Part shown: positions 39,290 to 49,005 of the stretch, piece by piece
Numbering within the stretch: position 1 is the stretch's first letter
Layout: the number at the start of each line of letters is the position of its first letter
Source: Rikenella microfusus
GTDB taxonomy: Bacteria > Bacteroidota > Bacteroidia > Bacteroidales > Tenuifilaceae
Length of the DNA: 51,316 nucleotides
Reading direction: 5' to 3'
Assembly: GCA_020722565.1 (NCBI GenBank)
Contig: DYKO01000020.1
Span: forward strand, 1 to 51,316
Program-made: the position numbers and the translations under genes
Notes under the pieces: generated by a model
What the model saw: the letters and a program-made list of their open reading frames with translations, nothing else
The model's database searches: none
What the model was told of the DNA's origin: nothing

Positions 39290-40666
39290 TTACTTCCCCC
39301 TATATAGGTAAAGAAAACCTTTGTAAGGGCCACGGGCAAACGTTCGCTCATCCCAACCCTTAGCCTCAATAATGAAGAAGTAAACACCTTCAGCAGCATC
39401 GGTTCCGTGATTGGTTTTACCGTCCCAACCCTCCCAATCAATGGGGTTGCCATTATAGGTATATATCAACTTACCGCTCCGGCTGTAAATATTAACACTG
39501 AACGACCTAATAGAGCGAATGCTCTCATCGGTGCTGTTGAACTTGAAGTAATCGTTTTTGCTATCGCCATTGGGTGAAAAAACATTGGGAATTACATCGG
39601 GATTAATACGCGATGAATCAACCTGGATGCTGGTGATAACCGAATCGATACAACCCGAAAGGCTGTTCACGGAATAGTGCTTTACCTTGTAGTAACCGGG
39701 CACCATGAGTTTTTTATCGGGAAAGGCCTCATTCCGGACCGACAGCAGTGTGCTGTCGCTCCAAATAATTCTATCGTATATTTCATTGGGAGTAATGGTG
39801 GTAGTAAGTACCCTCCAGTAAATGGAATCGCTGTTCAAACTTTTGCTTTCCAAGCGTAACCCCAACAGCGCTTCGTAACGGGAGTTGGAATCCCAGTCCT
39901 TCCAAGTACCCTTATCATCTACCTGAATGAGATTAACAGCCTTTGTGGCTATAGCATCAATTTCAGGAGTTGTAAGAGTTAGCATTCGCCCAAACGGATT
40001 TACTATGGTAATGGTATAGGTTGATTTATAGAGGGGTGCTGGATTCTCAATAGCTAAACGCAACTGGTTTGTTTCGGGGAGCTCTATACGGCTATCGGAG
40101 GCCTGCCAACTAGTATTGCTGAAGTATGCTTGCCCCCAGGTGTTCCGCTCTGGTTGAGTTGAGCGCGATAAATCGTGGTAAACAAACCTATCATAAATAA
40201 TATCGTACGAGGGTGGTGCTGTAGCTGCTGTGAGCTCAAGGAACTGGCATTGATTATCGGTGTCTATACGGCTAAGAACAACGTTATCAGTAAACAGCCA
40301 GCAGGTAAATACCTCTGTGGAATCTGTTATATCGGTTACCATTACCCTATAACCACCCTCTGCCAAATTGTTAAGCTGACTTGCGGTAACTCCGGCTTCC
40401 TCATATATCAATTCAAAGCGCTGGGCAGGATTTGATATTAAAGAATTATATCGATACCATTTAAAAGTAGCGCCATTCCCAGTAGAATGCGAAGCCCTTA
40501 ATGTTCCAAAATCGCCATAAAATACAAAAATGGAATCCTGCTCTGTGGTGTTGCTGTACTGCGTAAGTAGCACCGTATCACGCTCAGGTGCAGCAAGTTG
40601 CCCCTGAACCGTATTAGGAATTAATGGAAAAAATCCAAGTACTACTAAGTAAATGCTTAACCTCAT
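39290..40666 (-). CDS. T9SS type B cargo protein (gliding motility-associated C-terminal domain)
   Basis: A secreted protein of 458 residues. It has a signal peptide (1-23), a long region of beta-rich sequence without an enzymatic motif that I recognise (about 25-355), and a C-terminal domain (359-458) starting IPNVFSPNGDSKNDYFKF and ending FARGPYKGFLYLYRGK. That domain is the gliding motility-associated/CHU_C type, the type B sorting signal of the type IX secretion system. The protein is therefore exported across the outer membrane and released or surface-attached. No T9SS machinery gene is in the window. Function of the passenger is unknown. The gene converges with the cyclophilin gene and has a TATATTTA -7-like element. 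Confidence 0.88.
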   Translation of the reverse strand: MRLSIYLVVLGFFPLIPNTVQGQLAAPERDTVLLTQYSNTTEQDSIFVFYGDFGTLRASHSTGNGATFKWYRYNSLISNPAQRFELIYEEAGVTASQLNNLAEGGYRVMVTDITDSTEVFTCWLFTDNVVLSRIDTDNQCQFLELTAATAPPSYDIIYDRFVYHDLSRSTQPERNTWGQAYFSNTSWQASDSRIELPETNQLRLAIENPAPLYKSTYTITIVNPFGRMLTLTTPEIDAIATKAVNLIQVDDKGTWKDWDSNSRYEALLGLRLESKSLNSDSIYWRVLTTTITPNEIYDRIIWSDSTLLSVRNEAFPDKKLMVPGYYKVKHYSVNSLSGCIDSVITSIQVDSSRINPDVIPNVFSPNGDSKNDYFKFNSTDESIRSIRSFSVNIYSRSGKLIYTYNGNPIDWEGWDGKTNHGTDAAEGVYFFIIEAKGWDERTFARGPYKGFLYLYRGK

Positions 40667-40694
40667 GCTTAATTTTAAAAACTGTAATATTAAC

Positions 40695-40702
40695 TAAATA
40701 TA
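40695..40702 (-). promoter_or_regulatory. Possible -7 element of the T9SS cargo gene (TATATTTA)
   Basis: TATATTTA on the minus strand differs from TAnnTTTG at the last base only; it is 28 bases before the ATG at 40666. Confidence 0.3.
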
Positions 40703-40808
40703 GCGATAATTGAAAAAAAGCCCGCTAATTGGATTCATTAACCCTTAAAACGAATTTTTAGGGGATGAGTAATCGCTATTTAGAAAATTCAAAGTGTAGG
40801 GTAGCCTG

Positions 40809-41327
40809 TTACCTTTGAGTTGTCATGGTTACAATCATACGGGCAAGGTCATCAGGGCTGATGTTGTCGGCATCAACTATTACCTGTGCCTTTTCGTAGT
40901 ATTTTTTACGTTCATCGAGTACCCTTAATATGTATTCATTCAGTTCGTCACGGTTTTTCCCCCAAAGTAGCGGCCGATGAATTTTTTCATCAATCAGCCG
41001 AGCCACCAGCGTAGCAACCTCCATTCGAAGGTAAACAGTAATTCCATTTTGATTCATGAAATCGATATTATTATAAAAGCAAGAGGTTCCTCCACCCGAT
41101 GATACTACAAAATCACCATCGAACGAGGCGACCTCCTTGAGCGCCTCCGTTTCAATTATTCGAAAGTATTCCTCGCCTTTCGATTCAAATATCTGCTTGA
41201 TGGTTTTTTGGTACTTATTTTCGATATACTCATCCAAATCGATGAACCTATACCCTAGGGTATGAGCAAGTTCGTTGCCAACAGTAGTTTTTCCGCTTGC
41301 CATAAATCCAATCAAATAGATTTTCAT
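40809..41327 (-). CDS. aroK: Shikimate kinase
   Basis: Shikimate kinase (172 aa) phosphorylates shikimate at the 3-hydroxyl, the fifth step of chorismate synthesis. The P-loop GFMASGKTT (7-15), the shikimate-binding DLDEYIE and FRIIE arginine, the SSGGG motif (about 78-82) and the LID arginine in HRPLL are present. It lies downstream of parC in the same direction (71 bases) but has a perfect -7 element of its own. No other aro gene is nearby. Confidence 0.96.
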   Translation of the reverse strand: MKIYLIGFMASGKTTVGNELAHTLGYRFIDLDEYIENKYQKTIKQIFESKGEEYFRIIETEALKEVASFDGDFVVSSGGGTSCFYNNIDFMNQNGITVYLRMEVATLVARLIDEKIHRPLLWGKNRDELNEYILRVLDERKKYYEKAQVIVDADNISPDDLARMIVTMTTQR

Positions 41328-41352
41328 TTTGCTTCGATTTCCAAGACGATAG

Positions 41353-41360
41353 CAAATTTA
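41353..41360 (-). promoter_or_regulatory. Putative -7 element of aroK (TAAATTTG)
   Basis: TAAATTTG on the minus strand is a perfect TAnnTTTG match 25 bases before the aroK ATG, suggesting aroK is transcribed independently of parEC. Confidence 0.4.
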
Positions 41361-41398
41361 TATAAAAGAGCACGAATAACCGTATCATTACATGCAAT

Positions 41399-44050
41399 TT
41401 ATATTTCAAGCGACATTTGTTCGGTTGAAATATCGGTTTCGTCTTCAGAGCTATCGGAATCGGGAACCTGTTGGGTCCCATCAAACGCCGAATGTTCCTT
41501 TTCAAGGGGTTCAGCAAACTCAATCTTTTTTACATCAAAAATAGTTAAGCGTTTCCCCTTGGCTTTAATCCCCTTAACGGCAATGAATGCATCAACATCA
41601 ACGATTTCCGGTTGTCGGCCGGCATGCTTGCCGGCAAAGGTAATGGTAAGACTGGGATAAGTATCGGCATTAAGAGCCAACAACCTAGATTTTTCGTCTT
41701 CAGGAATAAATATTTGAGTTTTTTCGGTGGGTTCAAAACGGAAGCGTTTGAGGTAGTAGTGCTTTTGCTCGCCATCGTAGTAAACAGCAGAGAAAACCTT
41801 TTGTGGATCGTACTTTTCAATAATCAAGGGCTGACCATCGAACCGGAGGGAGTAAGAAGTGTTGGCCAGAAAGTAGGTTCCATCGGGATTAACCACCAAA
41901 ACACGGTCGTTGGGCATAAACTCACCAAGTAGCTCGCCCTTACCCTCAAGGTTAAGCTTCATAACCTCAGAATCGTACCATACCTTAACACCGCCAACGG
42001 CACCAGCCATCTTTTCCTTAACCATAATTTTATGGATGGCGTAGCGAGTAAAGATATTACCCTGTGAGTTACGTCCCTTAACCGCCAGTTGGCTGAAATC
42101 GAGTTCCAAAATCAGGTTGCGTAGTCTGGGTCTGGGTTTAAGGTAAACCTTAAGTACCTCGGTTTCGCCACTTGGATTTGCTGAAATCCAGAGTAACTGT
42201 GAGCCCGGGGTTCCCTTTGTAATATCGTACTCCTTATCGCGGGTTGTTCCGGTAATGTTACAGCGCTTCATCATAATATCACCATTCAGCCCATCGCGGT
42301 AGAGAACATTGTAGATGGTACGCGTATCGTTCTTATTGTAAACCTTTACATGAACGATATCCTTGCCCACAAACTCCTTTTCCTGCACCTTTTTAATATA
42401 GTACTTCCCGTTTCGGAGAACAACAATGATATCGTCGATATCGGAGCAGTCCGAAACATACTGATCCTTTTTCAAACTAGTTCCCACAAATCCTTCGGCA
42501 CGATTAACGTAGAGCCTCTCGTTGGCCACAACCACCTTGGTAGCCACAATGGTATCGAAACTGCGAAGCTCTGTCTTCCGCTCCCTGCCTTTCCCGTATT
42601 TCTTCTTAATCTGCTGATAGTAATCGATGGTATAGGCCACGATATTTGCCAGATGGTGCTTAACCTGTTCCATTTCGGCCTCAACAGCCTTAATATGCTC
42701 ATCGGCCTTTTTAATATCAAATTTCGATATTTTCCGAACAGGCTTATCGGTGAGCTTGAGTATATCGTCGCGGGTTATTTCGCGGCGGAATAATTTTCGA
42801 TAAGGTTCAAAACCTCGTTCAATGGCATCAATAACCATATCCCATGTTTCGGTATCCTTTTCCAGTTCGCGGTAAATGCGCTTTTCAAAAAAGATTTTTT
42901 CGAGCGACGAGAAATGCCAATCCTCTTCGAGTTCAGCAAGTTTTATGTTGAGTTCCTGAGTAAGAAGATGCTTAGTTCTATCGACCGAAGCCCGAAGTAT
43001 ATCCTTAACGCCCATGAAACGGGGCTTATCGTCATAAATAACGCAGGCATTGGTTGATATGGATAGCTCGCAATCGGTAAAGGCGTAAAGGGCATCAATT
43101 GTCATGTCGGGATTGGACTCAGGGAACAAATGAATAAGAATCTCTACATTTTCCGATGTATTATCGTCAATCTTACGAAATTTTATTTTCCCCTTGTCGT
43201 TTGCTTTAAGAATCGACTCAATGAGCGAAGTGGTTGTTTTACCAAATGGGATTTCGGTAATGGCAAGTGTTTTTCTATCAATTTTTTGAATTCGAGCTCT
43301 AACCTTAACAACACCACCGCGAAGCCCATCGTTATAACGGCTACAATCAACAAGCCCGCCGGTTGGGAAATCAGGGTAAAGTTCAAAATCGCGTCCCTTG
43401 AGATAATCGATGGATGCATCAATGAGCTCAACAAAATTGTGGGGTAAAATTTTAGAAGCGAGGCCAACGGCAATCCCTTCAACGCCCTGCGCCAAGAGTA
43501 AGGGGAACTTAACAGGCAGGGTAATGGGCTCATGGTTTCGGCCATCGTAACTGAGCATCCACTCGGTGGTTTTTGGATTAAAAACCACATCGAGGGCAAA
43601 TTTCGATAGGCGGGCTTCGATGTATCGGGGAGCAGCAGCACCGTCACCGGTAAGTATGTTCCCCCAGTTTCCCTGGGTATCGATGAGCAAATCCTTTTGC
43701 CCAAGTTGTACCAGAGCTTCCCCAATTGATGCATCGCCATGGGGGTGGTACTGCATGGTATAGCCAATAATATTGGCAACCTTATTGTAGCGGCCATCAT
43801 CGAGGCGCTTCATGGCATGCAGTATTCGACGTTGTACGGGTTTTAACCCGTCGTCGAGATGGGGGACTGCGCGTTCCAGTATAACGTATGAGGCATAATC
43901 CAAAAACCAATCCTTATACATTCCGGTGATATGGGTCTTTTTGGCTGCCTCTCCGGTCAATCTCTCAATTTTTTCATGCATTTCAGGCGATACCGATTTA
44001 TTATCGCCATCGCTTAAAAACTCGTCCGCTTCAAAATCATCCAATCGCAT
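41399..44050 (-). CDS. parC: DNA topoisomerase IV subunit A (ParC/GyrA family)
   Basis: The DNA-cleaving subunit (883 aa) of a type IIA topoisomerase, which decatenates daughter chromosomes. The winged-helix domain has the catalytic tyrosine Y143 in APRYIEARL; YHPHGDASIGE (101-111) is the quinolone-determining region, with Ala107 where E. coli GyrA has Ser83. A tower, a coiled coil (about 430-500) and a degenerate C-terminal propeller follow; no GyrA box (QRRGG-type) was seen, which favours ParC over GyrA. The frame opens with a TTG at 44056, but the ATG two codons later is the likelier start. 25 bases after parE, same operon. Confidence 0.95.
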   Translation of the reverse strand: MRLDDFEADEFLSDGDNKSVSPEMHEKIERLTGEAAKKTHITGMYKDWFLDYASYVILERAVPHLDDGLKPVQRRILHAMKRLDDGRYNKVANIIGYTMQYHPHGDASIGEALVQLGQKDLLIDTQGNWGNILTGDGAAAPRYIEARLSKFALDVVFNPKTTEWMLSYDGRNHEPITLPVKFPLLLAQGVEGIAVGLASKILPHNFVELIDASIDYLKGRDFELYPDFPTGGLVDCSRYNDGLRGGVVKVRARIQKIDRKTLAITEIPFGKTTTSLIESILKANDKGKIKFRKIDDNTSENVEILIHLFPESNPDMTIDALYAFTDCELSISTNACVIYDDKPRFMGVKDILRASVDRTKHLLTQELNIKLAELEEDWHFSSLEKIFFEKRIYRELEKDTETWDMVIDAIERGFEPYRKLFRREITRDDILKLTDKPVRKISKFDIKKADEHIKAVEAEMEQVKHHLANIVAYTIDYYQQIKKKYGKGRERKTELRSFDTIVATKVVVANERLYVNRAEGFVGTSLKKDQYVSDCSDIDDIIVVLRNGKYYIKKVQEKEFVGKDIVHVKVYNKNDTRTIYNVLYRDGLNGDIMMKRCNITGTTRDKEYDITKGTPGSQLLWISANPSGETEVLKVYLKPRPRLRNLILELDFSQLAVKGRNSQGNIFTRYAIHKIMVKEKMAGAVGGVKVWYDSEVMKLNLEGKGELLGEFMPNDRVLVVNPDGTYFLANTSYSLRFDGQPLIIEKYDPQKVFSAVYYDGEQKHYYLKRFRFEPTEKTQIFIPEDEKSRLLALNADTYPSLTITFAGKHAGRQPEIVDVDAFIAVKGIKAKGKRLTIFDVKKIEFAEPLEKEHSAFDGTQQVPDSDSSEDETDISTEQMSLEI

Positions 44051-44075
44051 GGTCAAGATCTAAAGGAATTAGAAA

Positions 44076-45986
44076 TTACGCTACCAAACTACTATCGGCT
44101 GTGCTGTTCTCGGCATCGATGTCAACATCAGAGCTACCGGGAATGGGTTCCTCTTCAATGATATCCTCTTCAATCCTAAGGTTATTGATGATGAAATCCT
44201 GACGGTCGGGGGTATTCTTACCCATGTAGAACTCCAGCAAATCCTGAATCTGGTCGTCCTTGGTAAGCCTTACGGGATCAAGCCTCATATCGGGGCCAAT
44301 GAAGTTTTTGAACTCATCGGGCGATATTTCACCCAGTCCTTTGAATCGGGTTATCTCTGGGTTAGGCCCCAACTCGGCAATGGCCTTTTCCTTTTCCTCG
44401 GGGCTGTAGCAGTATAGGGTTTTCTTCTTGTTTCGTACCCTGAAAAGGGGGGTTTGAAGTATGAACAGATGCTCCTGCCGAATGAGCTCTGGGAAGAACT
44501 GCAGGAAGAAGGTGATGAGCAGGAGGCGAATGTGCATACCATCGACATCGGCATCGGTGGCTATTACGATGCGGTTGTAGCGCAGGTTATCCATATCCTC
44601 CTCAATATCGAGGGCGGCCTGAAGGAGGTTGAACTCCTCGTTCTCGTATACTATCTTCTTGGTTAACCCATAGGTATTTAGAGGCTTACCACGAAGCGAG
44701 AATACGGCCTGGGTGTTAACATCGCGCGACTTGGTAATGGAGCCGCTAGCCGAGTCGCCCTCGGTGATAAAAAGTGTGCTCTCTTCAGCCCTAGCTTCTT
44801 TGCTATTATAGTGAATACGGCAATCGCGAAGCTTACGATTGTGAAGGCTAGCCTTTTTAGCCCTCTCTCGGGCTATCTTTTTTATGCCTGATATTGCCTT
44901 TCGTTCCTTTTCCGATTCCAGTATCTTCTGAAGCAGGATTTGGGCGGTTTCGCTATTGCGATGCAGATAGTTATCGAGTTTCTCCTTAATAAAATCACCT
45001 ATAAACTGTTTTACTGATGGCCCATTGGGGCCCATGTCCTTGCTCCCCAACTTGGTTTTAGTCTGCGACTCAAACACAGGATCTTCGACCTTTACGCTAA
45101 TGGCTGCCACAATTGAAGTGCGTATATCAGAGGGATCGAAATCTTTTTTGTAAAACTCACGAATGGTTTTTACGAATGTTTCACGGAAAGCAGTTAGGTG
45201 GGTTCCTCCCTGTGTGGTATGTTGCCCATTTACAAAGGTGTAGTAGTCCTCGCCGTATGCAGTTCCATGAGTAATGGCCACCTCAATATCGTTGCCTTTG
45301 AGATGAATAATAGGATATAATGGTTCTCCGCTCAGATTTTCGTTGAGCAAATCGAGAAGCCCATTCTTTGATACAAATTCCTTACCGTTAAAGGTGATAA
45401 CCAGATTTGTATTCAGGTAGGTGTAGTTACGAATCATGGTTTCAATGTACTCATCCTGGAAAGAGTAGGGGCCAAATATGGTTTCATCGGGGGTAAACTG
45501 CACAAAAGTGCCATTTGCCTTACCGTTGGAAGAGTACTCATTATCGCTAATCAAAAGACCAGCGGCAAATTCAGCCTCCTTGGTGATTCCCTCACGAATG
45601 CTTTTTATAACAAAACTTTTTGACAAGGCGTTTACTGCCTTTATACCAACACCATTCAAGCCCACCGATTTCTTAAAGACCTTGGAATCGTACTTGGCTC
45701 CAGTATTCATTTTTGAAGCCACATCAATAAGCTTTCCCTGTGGGATACCCCGTCCAAAATCACGAATCGATACGGTTTTATTGTCAACTATAATGTCAAT
45801 CCGCTTACCGTTACCCATCATAAACTCATCAATGGAGTTATCAACCACCTCTTTAATAAGTATGTAAATACCATCGTCGGGCTGGGAGCCATCGCCTAAC
45901 TTTCCGATATACATCCCAGGACGCTTGCGGATATGCTCCTGCCATTCTAGCGTTTTGATGCTGTCCTCAGAATATCCTACACTCAT
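44076..45986 (-). CDS. parE: DNA topoisomerase IV subunit B (ParE/GyrB family)
   Basis: The ATPase subunit (636 aa) that pairs with ParC. The GHKL domain shows [16 protein letters not shown] and [15 protein letters not shown]; the transducer has QTKTKLGS; the TOPRIM domain has EGDSASGS and [10 protein letters not shown]. The length equals ParE, and it lacks the about 170-residue insertion of proteobacterial GyrB. A TATTTTTG -7 element lies 21 bases before the ATG. The acidic C-terminal tail ([18 protein letters not shown]) is poorly conserved. Confidence 0.96.
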   Translation of the reverse strand: MSVGYSEDSIKTLEWQEHIRKRPGMYIGKLGDGSQPDDGIYILIKEVVDNSIDEFMMGNGKRIDIIVDNKTVSIRDFGRGIPQGKLIDVASKMNTGAKYDSKVFKKSVGLNGVGIKAVNALSKSFVIKSIREGITKEAEFAAGLLISDNEYSSNGKANGTFVQFTPDETIFGPYSFQDEYIETMIRNYTYLNTNLVITFNGKEFVSKNGLLDLLNENLSGEPLYPIIHLKGNDIEVAITHGTAYGEDYYTFVNGQHTTQGGTHLTAFRETFVKTIREFYKKDFDPSDIRTSIVAAISVKVEDPVFESQTKTKLGSKDMGPNGPSVKQFIGDFIKEKLDNYLHRNSETAQILLQKILESEKERKAISGIKKIARERAKKASLHNRKLRDCRIHYNSKEARAEESTLFITEGDSASGSITKSRDVNTQAVFSLRGKPLNTYGLTKKIVYENEEFNLLQAALDIEEDMDNLRYNRIVIATDADVDGMHIRLLLITFFLQFFPELIRQEHLFILQTPLFRVRNKKKTLYCYSPEEKEKAIAELGPNPEITRFKGLGEISPDEFKNFIGPDMRLDPVRLTKDDQIQDLLEFYMGKNTPDRQDFIINNLRIEEDIIEEEPIPGSSDVDIDAENSTADSSLVA

Positions 45987-46006
45987 GGCAAAATATCAAT
46001 TTTCTG

Positions 46007-46014
46007 CAAAAATA
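46007..46014 (-). promoter_or_regulatory. Putative -7 element of parE (TATTTTTG)
   Basis: TATTTTTG on the minus strand is an exact TAnnTTTG match, 20 bases before the parE ATG; a TTG at 46040-46038 is 23 bases further upstream. Confidence 0.45.
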
Positions 46015-46272
46015 ACCAATTAGAATTGGGGCATCACCAATTTGAATAAATAAATATCAACAACTGGTAAGTAGTTGTGAACTAAATTATTTCAACTTTG
46101 TATTGGTTCTACTGATATTTATGAGAGTGTTTACAATACCTCCAATGTATTGAAAAGCGCAAACCCAACTTTAAAACGAATCAATTGCATGAGGGTATTA
46201 CGTCAAACCTATAAAATTTAATTTTAGTATGATGAGAATGGCATTTGGATGGAAGCATATCCATTGGCACTA

Positions 46273-48996
46273 TCAAGTATATATCTTTTCGACCCTCACC
46301 GCCGATAACTTAAAGGGTGCTATACGGCTGTAGGGGTCAAGTTCGTCGCGGGTTAATCTATTTACCTGCGATTCGGTGTAATGCCATGGCATAAATAGTT
46401 CGCCCTCCAGAACCTCGGGGCTAATCCTGATATGAGTACTGAGATGGCCTCTGGCAGAGATAACCCTAACCAATTCGTTATCTTCGATACCCAATTTTTT
46501 GGCATCGTTGGGATGCATGAGCAAGTAGGGCTGATTGGTATAGCCGGTAAGAGTTTTATTGCGCCGACTCATGGTTCCAGTGTGGTAGTGGTAGAGTATT
46601 CGCCCTGAGTTAAGAATAAAGGGATACTCAGGAGTGGCCCTTTCCGATTGCTCAACATATTCAACAGGAAAGAGTTTAGCCTTTCCTGAAGGAGTATTAA
46701 ATTTATCGAGGTAAAGTGTTGAGGTACCGGGGTGGTCGGGCGTTGGGCATGGCCATTGAATACCATGATGCTCCAGTCGTTTATGAGAAATACCAGCCAT
46801 AATTGGGGTTACACTAGCTAACTCGTCGAATATCTCAGATTCATCGGCATAGCTTGGGAAGTTAACCCCCATTCGTTTGGCTATTTCATGAATAATTTTC
46901 CAATCCTCACGGGCTTGGCCAGGGGACTCTACGGCTTTGCGCACCCGAAGAACGCGCCTATCGCTGTTGACAAAGGTTCCGTTTTTCTCTGCCCAAGACG
47001 AAGCTGGCAAAATAACATGAGCGAATTTGGTGGTTTCTGTATGGAAAATATCCTGCACAACCAAAAATTCCAGTTTTTTAAGTGCCTCTTCGGTATGATT
47101 AAGATTGGGATCGCTAATCATGGGATTTTCTCCCATTATGTAGAGGGCCTTAATTTTTCCATCATATGCTGCCTTCATAATCTCAACGGTGGTAAGACCG
47201 GGTTTATCGGGCAGATCATCAAGGGGAACACCCCAAACCTCGGCCACATGCTTACGATTCTCAGCATTGGAAACTGGAATATAACCCGGATACAGGGCGG
47301 GATGGCAACCTACGTCAGTGGCCCCCTGCACGTTGTTTTGCCCGCGGGGTGGGTTAATGCCACTGCGTTCCTTCCCAATTTTACCAGCAATGAGAATCAT
47401 ATTCAACAAGCTGAATACATTATGGGTTCCAGTAACCTGCTGGCTCATACCCATACCCGTGGCCACCATTGCAGTTTTGGCATTGCCATATATTTCTGCT
47501 GCCTCCTTTATCTTCTCAACTGGAACACCTGTCAACTTTTCAGTGTTTTCGAGGGTGTATTTTTCGACCAATTGTTTGAGTTCGAGAAAGGCTTTCATGC
47601 CCCCCTCAACACGTTGCTCAATAAACCCAGTATCTATCCATCCGTTGGCAATAATTTCGCGGATCATCCCATTGAGCAGGGCCACATCGGTACCCAGGCG
47701 GGGCTGAAGCCAAACAGTTGCATACTGCACTAAAGGAGTCCATTTGGGGTCAATAACAATAATCTTCATGCCCTTGGCAGCACCACGTTTTACATAGGTA
47801 GCTGTAATGGGATGAGTTTCAATAATGTTATTACCTGTTGCTATTAAGCACTCGGTGTTTTCAAAATCCTCAATGGAGTTGCTTGCAGCCCCATCGCCAA
47901 TGGACTTTAGCATGGCTGTAACCGTTGAGGCATGACACAGGCGCGCGCAGTAATCGATATTATTGATTCCAAAAGCCAATCGTATAAACTTTTGAAATAT
48001 ATAGTTATCCTCGTTTGTACACTTGGCCGATGCATAGCCAGCTAATGAATCGGATCCATACTTTTGCTTTATTTCTAAAAACCGATGAGCAATATAATCC
48101 AGAGCCTCATCCCACGAAACCTCAACAAGAGCACCGTTTTTACGTATCAAGGGACTGGTCAAACGTTCAGGGCTATGAACAAACTCATACCCAAAGCGTC
48201 CCTTCACACACAAGCGGCCATTGTTGGGCAGAACGCCCTCAACCCCATTGCTTCGCACAATTTTACCATCCTGAACCAGAAGTTCTATCTGGCAACCCAC
48301 ACCGCAATATGGACAGGTAGTTCGAACGCGTTTCTCAATTTTATCGAGTTTAATTTTTTCCCTGTTGGGTTTCTCAACAATAGCACCTGTTGGGCAAAGC
48401 TGAATACATTCGCCGCATCCATCGCACTCACTTTCTCCCCACACTCCTGTTCCGGCAACAATATATGAATTAATTCCCCTCTCGTTGAACGATAGCACGT
48501 TTTTACCCTGAACCTCGTCGCAGGCCTTGATGCATCGGAAGCACTTGATACACTTTGAAGGATCATAACTTAGTACCGGTGAGCTGCTATCAATCTTAAA
48601 CTTAGCAGGTGAAAGGGGGCTAAAGTGTCGGTTTTCGGATTTATCCAAGCCATACCTAAACATCAAATCGCGTAGCTCATCATTATAGGTTCCGTCGTAC
48701 TCCAAGTTTTGCTCACTAATCAAATAATCGAGCAGAAACCTGCGGGTTTCCTCGAGCTCGTTGTCAAATGCGGTAACCTGCATCCCCTCCTTCACAGTTA
48801 GCGTACACGAAGCCACAAGCCCCCGCATACCCTCAACCTTTACAAGACAAAGCCTGCAAGCCCCGGTAGGGCTTAACTTATGATGATAGCAAAGACCTGG
48901 AATGTCGATTCCATTGGCACGAGCTTCGTACAAAAGGTTGCCATTCTCATTTGCAAGTATCTCTTTACCATCAATATATATTTTCACTTTAGCCAT
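46273..48996 (-). CDS. fdsA: NAD-dependent formate dehydrogenase, molybdopterin large subunit
   Basis: A 907-residue cytosolic Mo/W-bis-MGD enzyme that oxidises formate to CO2 (or the reverse). In order: N-terminal 2Fe-2S domain (C36, C47, C50, C64); a NuoG-like helical segment (75-120) without the usual His/Cys cluster ligands; two 4Fe-4S ferredoxin motifs (C149/152/155/159 and C191/194/197/201); the catalytic domain's own 4Fe-4S (C228, C231, C235, C263); and the active site ARLCH with C354 as metal ligand in place of selenocysteine, then H355 and the RGQNNVQG motif. The C-terminal MGD-binding domain contains HYHTGTMSRR. Third gene after the NuoE- and NuoF-like subunits, the order of fdsGBA operons. 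No fdhD-like maturation gene follows. A related oxidoreductase of the same family cannot be fully excluded. Confidence 0.9.
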   Translation of the reverse strand: MAKVKIYIDGKEILANENGNLLYEARANGIDIPGLCYHHKLSPTGACRLCLVKVEGMRGLVASCTLTVKEGMQVTAFDNELEETRRFLLDYLISEQNLEYDGTYNDELRDLMFRYGLDKSENRHFSPLSPAKFKIDSSSPVLSYDPSKCIKCFRCIKACDEVQGKNVLSFNERGINSYIVAGTGVWGESECDGCGECIQLCPTGAIVEKPNREKIKLDKIEKRVRTTCPYCGVGCQIELLVQDGKIVRSNGVEGVLPNNGRLCVKGRFGYEFVHSPERLTSPLIRKNGALVEVSWDEALDYIAHRFLEIKQKYGSDSLAGYASAKCTNEDNYIFQKFIRLAFGINNIDYCARLCHASTVTAMLKSIGDGAASNSIEDFENTECLIATGNNIIETHPITATYVKRGAAKGMKIIVIDPKWTPLVQYATVWLQPRLGTDVALLNGMIREIIANGWIDTGFIEQRVEGGMKAFLELKQLVEKYTLENTEKLTGVPVEKIKEAAEIYGNAKTAMVATGMGMSQQVTGTHNVFSLLNMILIAGKIGKERSGINPPRGQNNVQGATDVGCHPALYPGYIPVSNAENRKHVAEVWGVPLDDLPDKPGLTTVEIMKAAYDGKIKALYIMGENPMISDPNLNHTEEALKKLEFLVVQDIFHTETTKFAHVILPASSWAEKNGTFVNSDRRVLRVRKAVESPGQAREDWKIIHEIAKRMGVNFPSYADESEIFDELASVTPIMAGISHKRLEHHGIQWPCPTPDHPGTSTLYLDKFNTPSGKAKLFPVEYVEQSERATPEYPFILNSGRILYHYHTGTMSRRNKTLTGYTNQPYLLMHPNDAKKLGIEDNELVRVISARGHLSTHIRISPEVLEGELFMPWHYTESQVNRLTRDELDPYSRIAPFKLSAVRVEKIYT

Positions 48997-49005
48997 AGTG
49001 CAACG

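Noticed and set aside
40741-40765. Imperfect hairpin (CCCTTAAAA/TTTTTAGGG) downstream of the aroK stop as a terminator
   Set aside because: One mismatch, AT-rich stem and no following T run on the minus strand.
46015-46272. Short inverted repeats (ACAACT/AGTTGT, CAATAC/GTATTG) between fdsA and parE
   Set aside because: Six-base arms in AT-rich DNA occur by chance and have no U tract; not supported as terminators or operators.
46888-47733. 281-codon open frame on the plus strand inside fdsA
   Set aside because: It lies wholly antisense to a strongly conserved gene and its protein sequence shows no domain; a shadow of the real gene.
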